Assembly: GCA_002384935.1 (NCBI GenBank)
Contig: DGCD01000017.1
Location: 136,778 to 200,777, forward strand
DNA length: 64,000 nt
Direction: 5' to 3'
Source of the DNA: Pusillimonas sp. UBA3987
GTDB taxonomy: Bacteria; Pseudomonadota; Gammaproteobacteria; Burkholderiales; Burkholderiaceae_B
Shown: piece after piece, positions 1 through 8,235 of the stretch
Layout: every line of letters starts with the position of its first letter
How positions within the stretch are numbered: position 1 is the first letter of the stretch
Notes under the pieces: generated by a model
The model's input: the letters and a program-made list of their open reading frames with translations, nothing else
The model's database searches: none
Told to the model about the DNA's origin: nothing
Translations under genes and position numbers: made by a program

Positions 1-16
1 AACCGGAGCCGAGAAA

Positions 17-913
17 ATGAGCAAACCCTGCAATGGGCAGTGTGGTAGTGAAGACTCTGTCGTAGATGACAAGTTTCAGGGACGCGCCACCGCCGAAACA
101 GGTAGCCAGCTAAGCACCTACAAAATACCAAAAATGGATTGTCCCTCGGAAGAGCGAATGATTCGAATGGCACTGACTGGCGTTGAAAACATTCAGTCGC
201 TGTCATTCGATTTATCGGGTCGTACATTGGAAATTATCCACCATGGAGAAACCGGTCCTATTACCAGCAAACTGGAAAACCTGGGCTTGGGTGCTTCCTT
301 GCAGCGGACAGAAGACGCCAGCGCTGAATCCGTCAGAGCGGCTGAATCTTCTAAGGCCAACGAAAGCGAAGAATCCGGCACTTTATGGATACTGCTGGCA
401 ATCAACGGCCTGATGTTTCTGGTCGAGATGACGATGGGCCTGATCGCCCAGTCCGCTGGCCTGATTGCAGACTCGCTAGACATGCTTGCCGATGCCGCCG
501 TCTACGGTCTCGCACTTTACGCCGTTGGGCACGGCATCAAAATGCAGGTCAGAGCGGCCCATGTGGCAGGCATCCTCCAGCTTATCCTTGCCGTCGGTGT
601 ACTGGTTGAGGTTGGCAGGCGTTTTCTGTTCGGCAGTGATCCCCAGTCGTCAATGATGATGACCGTCGCCTCTGTTGCTCTCGTTGCCAACATCAGCTGC
701 CTTCTTCTGATCGCAAAACACCGTGAAGGCGGTGCTCACATGAAAGCCAGCTGGATCTTTTCGGCCAATGATGTGGTTATCAATCTGGGAGTTATCCTTG
801 CGGGGCTTCTTGTTGCCTGGACCGGTTCAAACTATCCGGATCTGGTTATTGGCGGCGTTGTGGGAGGCATTGTATTCATTGGTGCCAAGCGCATCCTTGC
901 ACTAAAAGGATAA
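17..913 (+). CDS. CDF-like cation transporter with N-terminal HMA-like domain
   Basis: The 298-residue protein has an N-terminal part (about 35-95) with a KMDCPSEE stretch typical of heavy-metal-associated domains, an acidic linker, and a C-terminal part (about 120-298) with several membrane segments resembling cation diffusion facilitators. The usual CDF metal site is altered. The first motif reads ADSLDMLAD (Asp where CzcD has His). The second reads FSANDVVINLG, where the histidine position is Phe. It is therefore not a standard zinc CDF and its substrate is uncertain. The stop lies 5 nt before lspA, so the two are cotranscribed. Pairing of such a transporter with lspA is familiar from lead and cadmium (pbr/cad) resistance clusters; the rest of that cluster would lie left of the window. 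Confidence 0.75.
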   Translation: MSKPCNGQCGSEDSVVDDKFQGRATAETGSQLSTYKIPKMDCPSEERMIRMALTGVENIQSLSFDLSGRTLEIIHHGETGPITSKLENLGLGASLQRTEDASAESVRAAESSKANESEESGTLWILLAINGLMFLVEMTMGLIAQSAGLIADSLDMLADAAVYGLALYAVGHGIKMQVRAAHVAGILQLILAVGVLVEVGRRFLFGSDPQSSMMMTVASVALVANISCLLLIAKHREGGAHMKASWIFSANDVVINLGVILAGLLVAWTGSNYPDLVIGGVVGGIVFIGAKRILALKG

Positions 914-917
914 TTCG

Positions 918-1433
918 ATGTCTGAACACCGTGCTAGTTTTTCTACGTTTATCTTTCTCGGCTTTTCCACACTGGTAGCGCTGGCCGACCAGCTTATTAA
1001 ATGGCTCGTCCAGCAATCCATGGCTTACGGGCAATCGGTTGAGATCACTCCTTTCTTTAATTGGGTGCACGTATGGAATAAAGGCGCTGCCTTTAGTCTC
1101 TTCGCCGATGGCGGGGGCTGGCAGCGATATTTTTTTATTGCGATAGCCGTTGTCGTCTCGGCTGTTCTGGTCAAATTGATGCGGGACAGCCATAAGCGAA
1201 CAGAAGCCCTGGCCTATGCGATGGTACTTGGCGGTGCATTCGGAAATGTCATCGACCGAGTTTTCCGAGGCTACGTTGTCGATTACCTGGATTTCCATTG
1301 GCAATCTTGGCATTGGCCGGCGTTCAACCTTGCCGACGTGTTCATCCTCCTGAGCGTGGCCATGATTTTGGTCACGGGCTTCACAGCCGAGAAAGGTGCC
1401 GGGAATAACATGGAAAATCGCCAGAATGGCTAG
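918..1433 (+). CDS. lspA: Lipoprotein signal peptidase (signal peptidase II), metal-island type
   Basis: A 171-residue polytopic inner-membrane aspartyl protease that cleaves prolipoproteins after lipidation. Visible motifs are NKGAAFS (54-60), GNVIDR (109-114) and the two catalytic aspartates in YVVDYLD (D122) and FNLAD (D140). The length matches the family. It starts 5 nt after the upstream transporter. Its place among metal transporters rather than beside ileS suggests it is not the housekeeping copy but a PbrB/PbrC-like accessory of the kind found in lead-resistance operons. That role is inferred from context. Confidence 0.93.
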   Translation: MSEHRASFSTFIFLGFSTLVALADQLIKWLVQQSMAYGQSVEITPFFNWVHVWNKGAAFSLFADGGGWQRYFFIAIAVVVSAVLVKLMRDSHKRTEALAYAMVLGGAFGNVIDRVFRGYVVDYLDFHWQSWHWPAFNLADVFILLSVAMILVTGFTAEKGAGNNMENRQNG

Positions 1434-1443
1434 TTTTCGCGCG

Positions 1444-1493
1444 GTCGCAACACTCGCTAAGCCCTCTGAGCCAGGCTTAGCGAGTGTTGCGAC
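1444..1493 (+). terminator. Perfect 20-bp inverted repeat, probable terminator
   Basis: Arms at 1444-1463 and 1474-1493 are perfectly complementary around a 10-nt loop, directly after lspA. No strong T-tract follows (TACGTTTAATT), so it may be a weak or Rho-assisted terminator, or a protein-binding palindrome upstream of the next transporter gene. Confidence 0.55.
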
Positions 1494-1530
1494 TACGTTT
1501 AATTGAACAGCAACGACCAAGGAGAAAACA

Positions 1531-2439
1531 ATGGGCCACGAGCATGCTCACATGTCACCGGATACTAAGGATAAGAGAGTTGCAGTAGCTATCTGGGCGA
1601 ACGGTATCCTAACCTTGGCTCAGATCGCTGGAGGGATCTTCGCTGGCAGCTTGGCGCTGATAGCCGACGCTATACACAACTTTTCGGATATGGCGTCACT
1701 ATTTATCGCATTTGCGGCGCGGAAGATTGCACGCCGCCCGGCCGACTCGAAGATGACCTTTGGCTACGGGAGAATTGAGGTTGTTGCGGCACTCATAAAT
1801 TACACCACTTTGATAATGATCGGGGCATATTTGATCTACGAAGGTGGCATGCGATTCATAGATCCCCCGGAAATCAAGGGGTGGTGGGTAGTTTGGCTTG
1901 GCATTATCGCATTGGTAGTGGATGGTTTGACCGCGCTGCTTACTTACTCCATGCAAAAGGACAGCGTCAACATCCGTGCGCTGTTTCTACACAACTTGTC
2001 TGATGCGTTTGCGTCAATTGCAGTCGTTGTAGGCGGCGCCCTGATTCTCCTGTACGACATGCGTTGGGTTGATCCCGCGATCACAATTGGTATCGCAAGC
2101 TATATTCTCTACCTGGGTCTAACGGAAATCGGCGGAACCATCCGGACACTCATGCTGGGTAGTCCATTGGATATCGACACAGATTCTGTCATCGAGGCTT
2201 TATCAAACGTAGAAGGCGTTTTAGACCTTCACCACGTACATTTCTGGCAGATGGGTGAGCATGATGCCTCCCTCGACGCCCATGTGGTGGTCGAAATAAG
2301 TGCCTGGAATGAACTTGAAAAAGTCAAGGGTGGGATAAAACGAACTTTGGAAAACGAGTTCGGCATCACTCATTCAACATTGGAGTTTGAACATCCTGAT
2401 CACAGTCACAAAGATGCCCATACTTATGGCCATGGCTAG
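1531..2439 (+). CDS. CzcD-like cation diffusion facilitator (Zn/Cd/Co efflux)
   Basis: The 302-residue inner-membrane metal/proton antiporter has both canonical CDF metal sites: HNFSD (H49, D53) in TM2 and HNLSD (H154, D158) in TM5. A cytoplasmic C-terminal ferredoxin-like domain includes DLHHVHFWQMG around 232-242. His-rich ends (HEHAH at the N-terminus, DHSHKDAHTYGHG at the C-terminus) are typical of zinc-type CDFs. It has its own ribosome-binding site (AAGGAGAAAAC before ATG) and is separated from lspA by the 20-bp inverted repeat, so it may have its own promoter. Confidence 0.92.
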   Translation: MGHEHAHMSPDTKDKRVAVAIWANGILTLAQIAGGIFAGSLALIADAIHNFSDMASLFIAFAARKIARRPADSKMTFGYGRIEVVAALINYTTLIMIGAYLIYEGGMRFIDPPEIKGWWVVWLGIIALVVDGLTALLTYSMQKDSVNIRALFLHNLSDAFASIAVVVGGALILLYDMRWVDPAITIGIASYILYLGLTEIGGTIRTLMLGSPLDIDTDSVIEALSNVEGVLDLHHVHFWQMGEHDASLDAHVVVEISAWNELEKVKGGIKRTLENEFGITHSTLEFEHPDHSHKDAHTYGHG

Positions 2440-2463
2440 CAGGGCTGCTGAAAAGGGTACCGT

Positions 2464-3474
2464 GTGGCAGATATGCTGCGAATGGCCGACCTTCCACTCG
2501 GTTACGAGCACGCCATGCGAGACGTAATTGAACGCCACCAGGTCTGGGCCTACCTCATCGCTGTTGTTTTCGGACTGTCTGTGGATTGGACATCGTCCCT
2601 CGGTGACAGTGTGCCGGATTACTTAATCTGGGGGTTGCTCGGAGTTCTGCTCTACGCCACATTTACTCAAACACCGTTGACCCACCTGTCTGATATGTTC
2701 CGGGACCGTCGGTTCATGGGTGCCTTGCTCACCGGAAATTTTCTGGTCATGCCGGCGATCACTGCCTTGCTGATATTGGCGCTGCCGGACAATGACGCGC
2801 TGAAGTTGGGAGTGCTTCTGGTATTGCTGATGCCCTGTACCGACTGGTTTGTCACCTTCACTCACCTAGGCAAGGGGGACAGCACCCGAGCCATTGCGGC
2901 AACACCGGTTCTGCTGATTGCTCAACTGGGTCTTCTTCCACTTTACCTCTGGCTTTTCATGGGTAATCAGTTCGACGTGAATCTTGAGCTTGGGCGGCAC
3001 CTCCTGCCGGCCTTTGGCGGGCTGATTATTGTCCCGCTTATCCTGGCATTTCTGACTGAAAAATGGGCCGAAAACTCCAGAAAAGCCATCGGGTTCATTC
3101 GCTTCATGGGTCTGATGCCGGTCCCTCTGCTGACAGTCGTACTGTTCATCATCTCAATGACACAGGTCAGCCAGATCGACAGTACCGGCTCACTTATCTG
3201 GCCCTTGATGATTCTGTTTCCGGCCTATCTTCTAGCTGCGGCTCTGGTTGGAAAGGCTCTGCGCCGGGTCTTTCGATTACCGGTAGAAACCGGTCGCACC
3301 GTCATCTTCAGCCTAGGAACACGCAACTCCTTCGTGGTTTTACCTTTGGCACTGTCAATGCCAGAGGCCTGGGCTGTGGCCGTCGTGGTGATTGTCGTCC
3401 AGTCTTTGTTGGAACTGTTTGGAATGATGCTTTATCTGCGGTGGGTGCCTAGTCGGCTGCTACCGGACACCTGA
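2464..3474 (+). CDS. ACR3/BASS-superfamily permease, putative arsenite exporter
   Basis: The 336-residue protein has about ten membrane segments and resembles the bile acid/sodium symporter superfamily. The segment LVLLMPCTDWFVTFTHLGKG (about 119-138) carries the PCT cysteine region conserved in ACR3 arsenite exporters. SLGTRNSF near 280-287 corresponds to the second crossover motif of the fold. It starts 24 nt after the CDF gene, apparently in the same transcript. No arsR or arsC is visible nearby, so arsenite as substrate rests on family resemblance only; another oxyanion or organic anion is possible. Confidence 0.72.
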   Translation: MADMLRMADLPLGYEHAMRDVIERHQVWAYLIAVVFGLSVDWTSSLGDSVPDYLIWGLLGVLLYATFTQTPLTHLSDMFRDRRFMGALLTGNFLVMPAITALLILALPDNDALKLGVLLVLLMPCTDWFVTFTHLGKGDSTRAIAATPVLLIAQLGLLPLYLWLFMGNQFDVNLELGRHLLPAFGGLIIVPLILAFLTEKWAENSRKAIGFIRFMGLMPVPLLTVVLFIISMTQVSQIDSTGSLIWPLMILFPAYLLAAALVGKALRRVFRLPVETGRTVIFSLGTRNSFVVLPLALSMPEAWAVAVVVIVVQSLLELFGMMLYLRWVPSRLLPDT

Positions 3475-3518
3475 ATAATCTGAAACCCGTAAACTCATTT
3501 AAAATAGGAAGATCTCCC

Positions 3519-4157
3519 GTGCAAACCCGAACCCTGGTCATCAGTCTCCTTCTTTTTTGTCTGGTTGTCTTTGCTGGTGCTTTTGTTATTTACGATCGCT
3601 CCCAGGGCACTAATGAACCCGCCGTTGTTGAAAAAACGCCACTGGTGAGGGATTACTCTCCCGTTATTGGCCCTGAGGACGCGCCGGTAACCATTGTCGA
3701 GTTCTTCGACCCATCCTGCGAAGGTTGTCGCGCCATGCATCCCTATGTGAAACAGATTCAGGCTGCCTACCCGGACAACGTGCGTCTGGTACTGCGCTAC
3801 GTATTGTTTCACAAAGGCTCGGAAGAGGCCGTCAGAATTCTGGAAACCGCCCGTGAACAGGGAATCTATGAACCGGTGCTTGACGCTGTTATGGAAGCAC
3901 AGCCGAAATGGCACGATGATCCAAAGGTCACCGCAGCATGGGATGCGGCGGCGTCAGCCGGGCTTGACGTAGAAGCCGCCCGGGCCGGTATGAACTCACC
4001 CGAGATTGACGGCATTATTCAACAGGATGCTGCGGACGTTAAGGCGGTTGGAATTTCCGGAACCCCAACATTCTACGTTAACGGAGACATCTTGAGCCGC
4101 CTGGGGCCTCAGGAACTGTACGACCTGGTGACATCCAAGGTAGAGTCACTGGAATAA
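3519..4157 (+). CDS. DsbA-like thiol:disulfide oxidoreductase
   Basis: The 212-residue protein has an N-terminal membrane anchor or signal (residues 5-25) and a thioredoxin fold with the redox motif CEGC (C67-C70) in FFDPSCEGCRAMHP. A cis-proline segment GISGTPTFYVNG lies about 40 residues from the end. It starts at GTG 3519, supported by AGGAAG at 3506-3511; no in-frame ATG is better placed. The CEGC pair is unlike the CPHC of housekeeping DsbA, and no DsbB partner is next to it. Beside CtaG- and SCO-like genes it may handle periplasmic copper-site thiols; that role is inferred. Confidence 0.82.
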   Translation: MQTRTLVISLLLFCLVVFAGAFVIYDRSQGTNEPAVVEKTPLVRDYSPVIGPEDAPVTIVEFFDPSCEGCRAMHPYVKQIQAAYPDNVRLVLRYVLFHKGSEEAVRILETAREQGIYEPVLDAVMEAQPKWHDDPKVTAAWDAAASAGLDVEAARAGMNSPEIDGIIQQDAADVKAVGISGTPTFYVNGDILSRLGPQELYDLVTSKVESLE

Positions 4158-4176
4158 CAACAAAACCGGCAACGCT

Positions 4177-5019
4177 ATGTCACTGCTTGACTACCTTCTA
4201 CCCTACGATTTCTCGCCGCTGACCGTGCTGAGCTACATGCTCGTGATGGGGTTCTATGGCGTCGGGCTAATTCGGATGCCGGATTAGGATCGGCCTGGCT
4301 CGCTACGGATTTTTGCGTTCACCCTGGGGGTGCTGATCTGTTATGCGGTGATGCAGACGCGCTTCGATTACTACGCGCAATACATGTTCTTCGTCCATCG
4401 GGGCCAGCATCTGATTCTTCATCACATCGGGCCTATCCTTATCGCCCTGTCCAACCCTTTACCGGTCATGCGGTTCTGGTTTGAAAAAATCCGCCCGGGC
4501 TGGAGGCGCGCGCTACGGCCTCTGGGTTGGGTTTATCAGGTTCTGCAACAGCCCTTTATCGCCCTTTTCCTATTTGTTGGGCTCATTTATTTCTGGCTGT
4601 GGCCATCGATCCATTTCGACGCCATGCTCAGCCGGGAGCTGTACTGGGTCATGAACTGGAGCATGTTGCTGGATGGTCTTCTCTTCTGGTGGTTGATCTT
4701 TGACCCAAGACCGCCGGCGATCACCTCATCGTTGGGGTATGGCAGACGCATGTTGGTTCTGGCTGCCGCGGGTGTGCTTCAGATGTTTCTTGGGGCGTGG
4801 ATCGTGTTCTCACGTGACATGGTCTATGACGTTTACGAAGTCTGTGGCAGGGCCTGGCCGCTGGATCCAGAAGTCGACCAGCTTCTGGGCGGCATGCTGA
4901 CCTATATTCCTCCGGCCATGATGAGCATTCTTGGCATTCTTCTGATGCTCCGGCGAGCCATGCATCAGGACGGAAAATATACCAACCAATCCAAACAACT
5001 TGAGGAAACAGCGTCATGA
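4177..5019 (+). pseudogene. CtaG/caa3-type cytochrome c oxidase assembly factor, interrupted by an in-frame TAG
   Basis: Read through, this frame encodes about 280 residues with several membrane segments. The motifs RFDYYAQYMFFVHR and QHLILHHIGPILIAL are typical of the caa3_CtaG family (PF09678), periplasmic or membrane proteins that help deliver copper to oxidases or take part in copper uptake. The frame starts at ATG 4177 but meets TAG at 4285-4287, between RMPD and DRPGS. It then stays open to 5019 in the same frame. The remaining part could restart at GTG 4330 (229 residues), losing the first one or two membrane segments. This is a nonsense mutation, a sequencing error, or suppression by readthrough; I cannot tell which. 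The stop overlaps the SCO gene. Confidence 0.72.
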
Positions 5020-5635
5020 GAACTCGCTTCTGGCGACAGCCAACATCATATCGGCGACCTTAACGCTGATAGCATCCCTATTGCTGACTGGTTGCTTTGG
5101 CAATGACGAGGAAGACTGGAACGGTAAAAACATCAGTGGCTTGATGCCTGAGCTGGAATTCGACCTGATCAATAGCCAGGGCAAGTCTGTATCTGGCGAT
5201 GATTACAGTGGCCGCGTGAGAATGCTGTTTTTCGGGTTCACCTCGTGCCCCGATGTTTGCCCGACCGCCCTGCAAAAACTCAATCAGGTAACCAGTGGCC
5301 TGGACCCCGAGCTTCAGGATGAAGTACTCACTTTGTTCGTGAGTGTCGATCCGAAACGTGACACGCCCGAGCGCCTCGCAAAATACGTGGATTTCTTCGG
5401 TGACAATATTGTAGGGCTCACTGGAAAAGAACCCCAGCTTCGTGAACTGGCAAAACGATATAGGACAACCTTCGGTTATGACGAACCTGACGCTGATGGA
5501 AATTATGCGGTGTCACACAGCAGCGCGATTTATGTATTTGATCGCGAAGGTAACCCTCGCCTTTTAATGCGGCCCGATTTGAGCGGGGAAGAAATTCGGC
5601 ATGACCTCGCTGCTCTTATTCAGGAGGATGCCTGA
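5000..5635 (+). CDS. SCO1/SenC-type copper chaperone lipoprotein, start uncertain
   Basis: A thioredoxin-fold membrane lipoprotein that inserts CuA copper into cytochrome oxidase or acts in periplasmic copper and thiol homeostasis. It has the copper motif CPDVCP (C83, C87 from the TTG start), the downstream histidine in SHSSAIYVF, and a lipobox LLLTGC at about 27-32. The open frame begins at TTG 5000. However, the well-spaced ribosome site GAGGAA (5002-5007) points to ATG 5016, which is in another frame and stops after 15 codons. Either the TTG start is used, or there is a one-base indel within the signal peptide. The mature domain is intact. Confidence 0.82.
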   Translation: MRKQRHENSLLATANIISATLTLIASLLLTGCFGNDEEDWNGKNISGLMPELEFDLINSQGKSVSGDDYSGRVRMLFFGFTSCPDVCPTALQKLNQVTSGLDPELQDEVLTLFVSVDPKRDTPERLAKYVDFFGDNIVGLTGKEPQLRELAKRYRTTFGYDEPDADGNYAVSHSSAIYVFDREGNPRLLMRPDLSGEEIRHDLAALIQEDA

Positions 5636-6060
5636 GTTAACGAAGCTTGCCATTGGAAAGTAATGCTTAGCTGCTGCGGAATACGGCAGCAGCCCGTGAC
5701 TCAAGATTTGATTGTCGGATGCTTATGTTCATCTTTTGCCGGGCTTCACATATCCAGTTTTTTTGGCCTTTGGAAAGCTGGGGGCAGGTCAATCGGGGTA
5801 AACATCGGCTTAGCCCATTATCGCTAACTCTATACCGGAATTAGTTGGCACCTGAAAGTTGCTCCATCAACCATGATGAATCAAAGGCCAATGACGAGCT
5901 TGGAACCTTCGGGGGGGAGAAGGAAGGCCTGACTCGAATGTTCGCTTTTGTTTATGAGCTGATTTCGAGGTATTTGACGACCAGCGATGATCGTTTAAGA
6001 TGAAGTTGCGGTACAGGGAGAGGTCCCGATGGCCGCGACCGGCGATGAGGGGGCGTGCCA
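5636..6060. other. Intergenic junction between metal cargo and the GMT module
   Basis: This is the convergent gap between the SCO gene (+) and the helicase module (-). A hairpin with 8-bp perfect arms (5670-5677 and 5686-5693, GCTGCTGC/GCAGCAGC, 8-nt loop) lies 35 nt after the SCO stop and may terminate the plus-strand transcript, though it lacks a T-run. The only other thing I see is the doubtful small ORF 5867-6061. No repeat that would mark an island edge was recognised. Confidence 0.4.
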
Positions 6061-6061
6061 T
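5867..6061 (-). CDS. Small ORF coupled to the RecD-like helicase gene by TAATG
   Basis: This 64-residue frame is rich in Arg, His and Ser, with no membrane segment or recognised domain. The only argument for it is that its ATG overlaps the helicase TAA as TAATG (6059-6063), a classical coupling arrangement that continues the overlapping style of the module. I do not recognise the product, and a chance ORF is quite possible. Confidence 0.25.
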   Translation of the reverse strand: MARPLIAGRGHRDLSLYRNFILNDHRWSSNTSKSAHKQKRTFESGLPSPPRRFQARHWPLIHHG

Positions 6062-8235
6062 TAATGGCTTACCCCCGAATCCCTCTCTTGCAGCAGCTCC
6101 CTCAAGAAACTCGCCCGCCTGGTGGCATTGCTTACCGATTTTACGATGGACGCAAAATCACTAGCCTGCCCGACAATATGTATCTCTGCCTCGGCACGGG
6201 TAATCGCCGTGTAAAGCCACGCACGGTCTGAGATACGCCCCGTCTGGACTGCCACGATGATTCTCGGGAACTGGCTCCCTTGAGCCTTGTGGAGCGTGAT
6301 TCCGTAGCCAAGCTCCATGCAATCGAAGACTTCATCCGTAATTGAAATGGCTTCGCCGGTATCCAGCGTCACGACACCAAATGTTTCCTGGCCGTCCTTG
6401 GTGTCGCGCTCTGTTGAGGATAATACGCCAAGAGACCCATTCTGAATGCCGATGTTGTACTTGTTCCTGGTGAAGAGGATCGGGTCGCCCACTCTGATAT
6501 CGAGGAAGAATTCATCGCCATGCAGTCTAAACTGCAAGCACTCCCCATCGGGATTGATCAGCTTTTGGCACTCACGGTTCACCTCGCCAACTAGAGCCTT
6601 GGTGGCTCCGATGATCTGAGTGTTATAGGGTGACTCCGCATACAAGGATTTGCACTTATCGACCATCTTCTGCGGAGGCGTCTCGTGGAACGTGATTGCG
6701 CCAACCGATAACGCAGGAGGCACCTCACCCCGATTGATGGTGGCCGAGTATTCCGGGATGCCCGTTGAGTCTTCCTGGCGTTTGACGATGTTCAACTCAA
6801 CCGTAGCGATTGCACCGGACTCAACGATGTCTGAGAGGACTTTGCCGCAGCCGATGGCTGGTAGCTGGTTCGGATCGCCGGTCAGGATGATGCGTACCGA
6901 AGGATCGAGGTGCGTAACAATCCGATACATGGTCGGCAGGTCGGTCATACTGGCTTCGTCGATGACCAGGAGATGCTGCGCCTGATCCAGTGACGGCGAG
7001 ATCGGCTCTTCCCGCAACAGGCGAGCAATTGTCATGGTGAAGAATCCGATGCTCTCGTGCAGTCGCATAGCAGCTCGCCCCGACAGAGCGACGGCATGAA
7101 CCTGATAGCCTAGTGCGGCATAGGCTTTGAGCACGGCACGAAGGACCGTGGTTTTACCCGTACCGGCACCACCCGTAATGCAGGACACCGCATTGGTAAG
7201 GCTCAACTCGACCGCTTGGACCTGCTGCTCGGTCAGGTCGTAGGGCAACTCCTGAACGGCCTCGGTGAGCGCCTTGAAGACGGATTCATCTTCATTCTTG
7301 ATGGCGGCCAGGGCCTTGAGCCGCTTCGCAACGACCGACTCCATCATGATTTGGGCGGTAGGGTGGTAGGTGCCGGTCTCTGGCCTGAGAATGAACTGGC
7401 CGTTGCGATAACCGCTGGCGAACGCCTCTGCGACCAGAGCTTTATCGCCCAGAAGCTTGGTCACCTCGGGCCTGAGCGCCGGATGGGAGGCGTAGGTGTG
7501 CCCCTTTTCTACCTCTTTTCGTATCGCGCTTTCTAACGCAGCTGCGAGCCGCACCGGTGCCGATTTATCCATGCCCATTTTTTCAGCAATCGCATCGATA
7601 TCGGGAAAAGGCATTCCGAATCCGAGCAATGCGTAGGGATTGGTCTTGAGTACCTCAACGGTTCGATTATCGTGGTACTTTAGAATGCGTTGCTGGATGC
7701 TCAGCGGCACTCCCAGAGAAGCCAGCCAATTCGCATGCGCAAGGTTTTTGTACTTGGCGTAGCCGTTGTATAGCGCGGTTACTGAAACCTCGCTAAGAAC
7801 CTCCCTGAGACGGCCTCTGTGCTCGGAGGTATTGGATTGGAGCATGGGGTGCAGGTCACTGCCAAAAACGTTCCAGAGGGCGCGTGCTTTGGCCTCACCG
7901 ATACCGGTGAACTCCTTTTCATTGGCAATGAAACGGATCAGCGCCTCGCCCGTTTCCGGCAGCGTGCACTCCATCTCAGCTGGGGCGTCATACAAATGTT
8001 GCTGAAGCTTATAATCGCCTGCCTGAACGGTCTCCAGCGTCCTTACGCCACGCACTCGCCATTGCTGACCAACGGACGGCTTGATAGGCAGGGACTGGTT
8101 TTCGCATCGGATGCTGACGATGTATTTGCCCGAGTTGATCTTGTAACTGTCAGTCTTGAGGGGAACGCCCGTGAAGATCGTGTATTTATAGCCGTTATGC
8201 TGGCAGCTGGTGACACGGAAATACTCTTCATGCAT
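6061..8235 (-). CDS. RecD/TraA-like superfamily 1 DNA helicase of the GMT module
   Basis: The 724-residue protein has an N-terminal part with an OB-like/HhH region (FTGIGEAKARALW about 109-121) as in RecD2, and a C-terminal SF1B helicase core. Walker A is GGAGTGKT (355-362), Walker B VIDEAS (424-429), motif III GDPNQLPA (453-460), motif V LHKAQGSQFP and motif VI YTAITRA. It probably unwinds DNA 5'-3'. It is the last large gene of the minus-strand mobility module and overlaps the VPA1267-like gene by 8 nt, so coexpression is expected. A role in island excision, replication or transfer is inferred from context; no RecB or RecC partner is present. Confidence 0.85.
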   Translation of the reverse strand: MHEEYFRVTSCQHNGYKYTIFTGVPLKTDSYKINSGKYIVSIRCENQSLPIKPSVGQQWRVRGVRTLETVQAGDYKLQQHLYDAPAEMECTLPETGEALIRFIANEKEFTGIGEAKARALWNVFGSDLHPMLQSNTSEHRGRLREVLSEVSVTALYNGYAKYKNLAHANWLASLGVPLSIQQRILKYHDNRTVEVLKTNPYALLGFGMPFPDIDAIAEKMGMDKSAPVRLAAALESAIRKEVEKGHTYASHPALRPEVTKLLGDKALVAEAFASGYRNGQFILRPETGTYHPTAQIMMESVVAKRLKALAAIKNEDESVFKALTEAVQELPYDLTEQQVQAVELSLTNAVSCITGGAGTGKTTVLRAVLKAYAALGYQVHAVALSGRAAMRLHESIGFFTMTIARLLREEPISPSLDQAQHLLVIDEASMTDLPTMYRIVTHLDPSVRIILTGDPNQLPAIGCGKVLSDIVESGAIATVELNIVKRQEDSTGIPEYSATINRGEVPPALSVGAITFHETPPQKMVDKCKSLYAESPYNTQIIGATKALVGEVNRECQKLINPDGECLQFRLHGDEFFLDIRVGDPILFTRNKYNIGIQNGSLGVLSSTERDTKDGQETFGVVTLDTGEAISITDEVFDCMELGYGITLHKAQGSQFPRIIVAVQTGRISDRAWLYTAITRAEAEIHIVGQASDFASIVKSVSNATRRASFLRELLQERDSGVSH

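Noticed and set aside
876..1520. Antisense frame of 214 codons across lspA
   Set aside because: It mirrors lspA codon structure. The lspA protein has all family motifs, so the antisense frame is a shadow.
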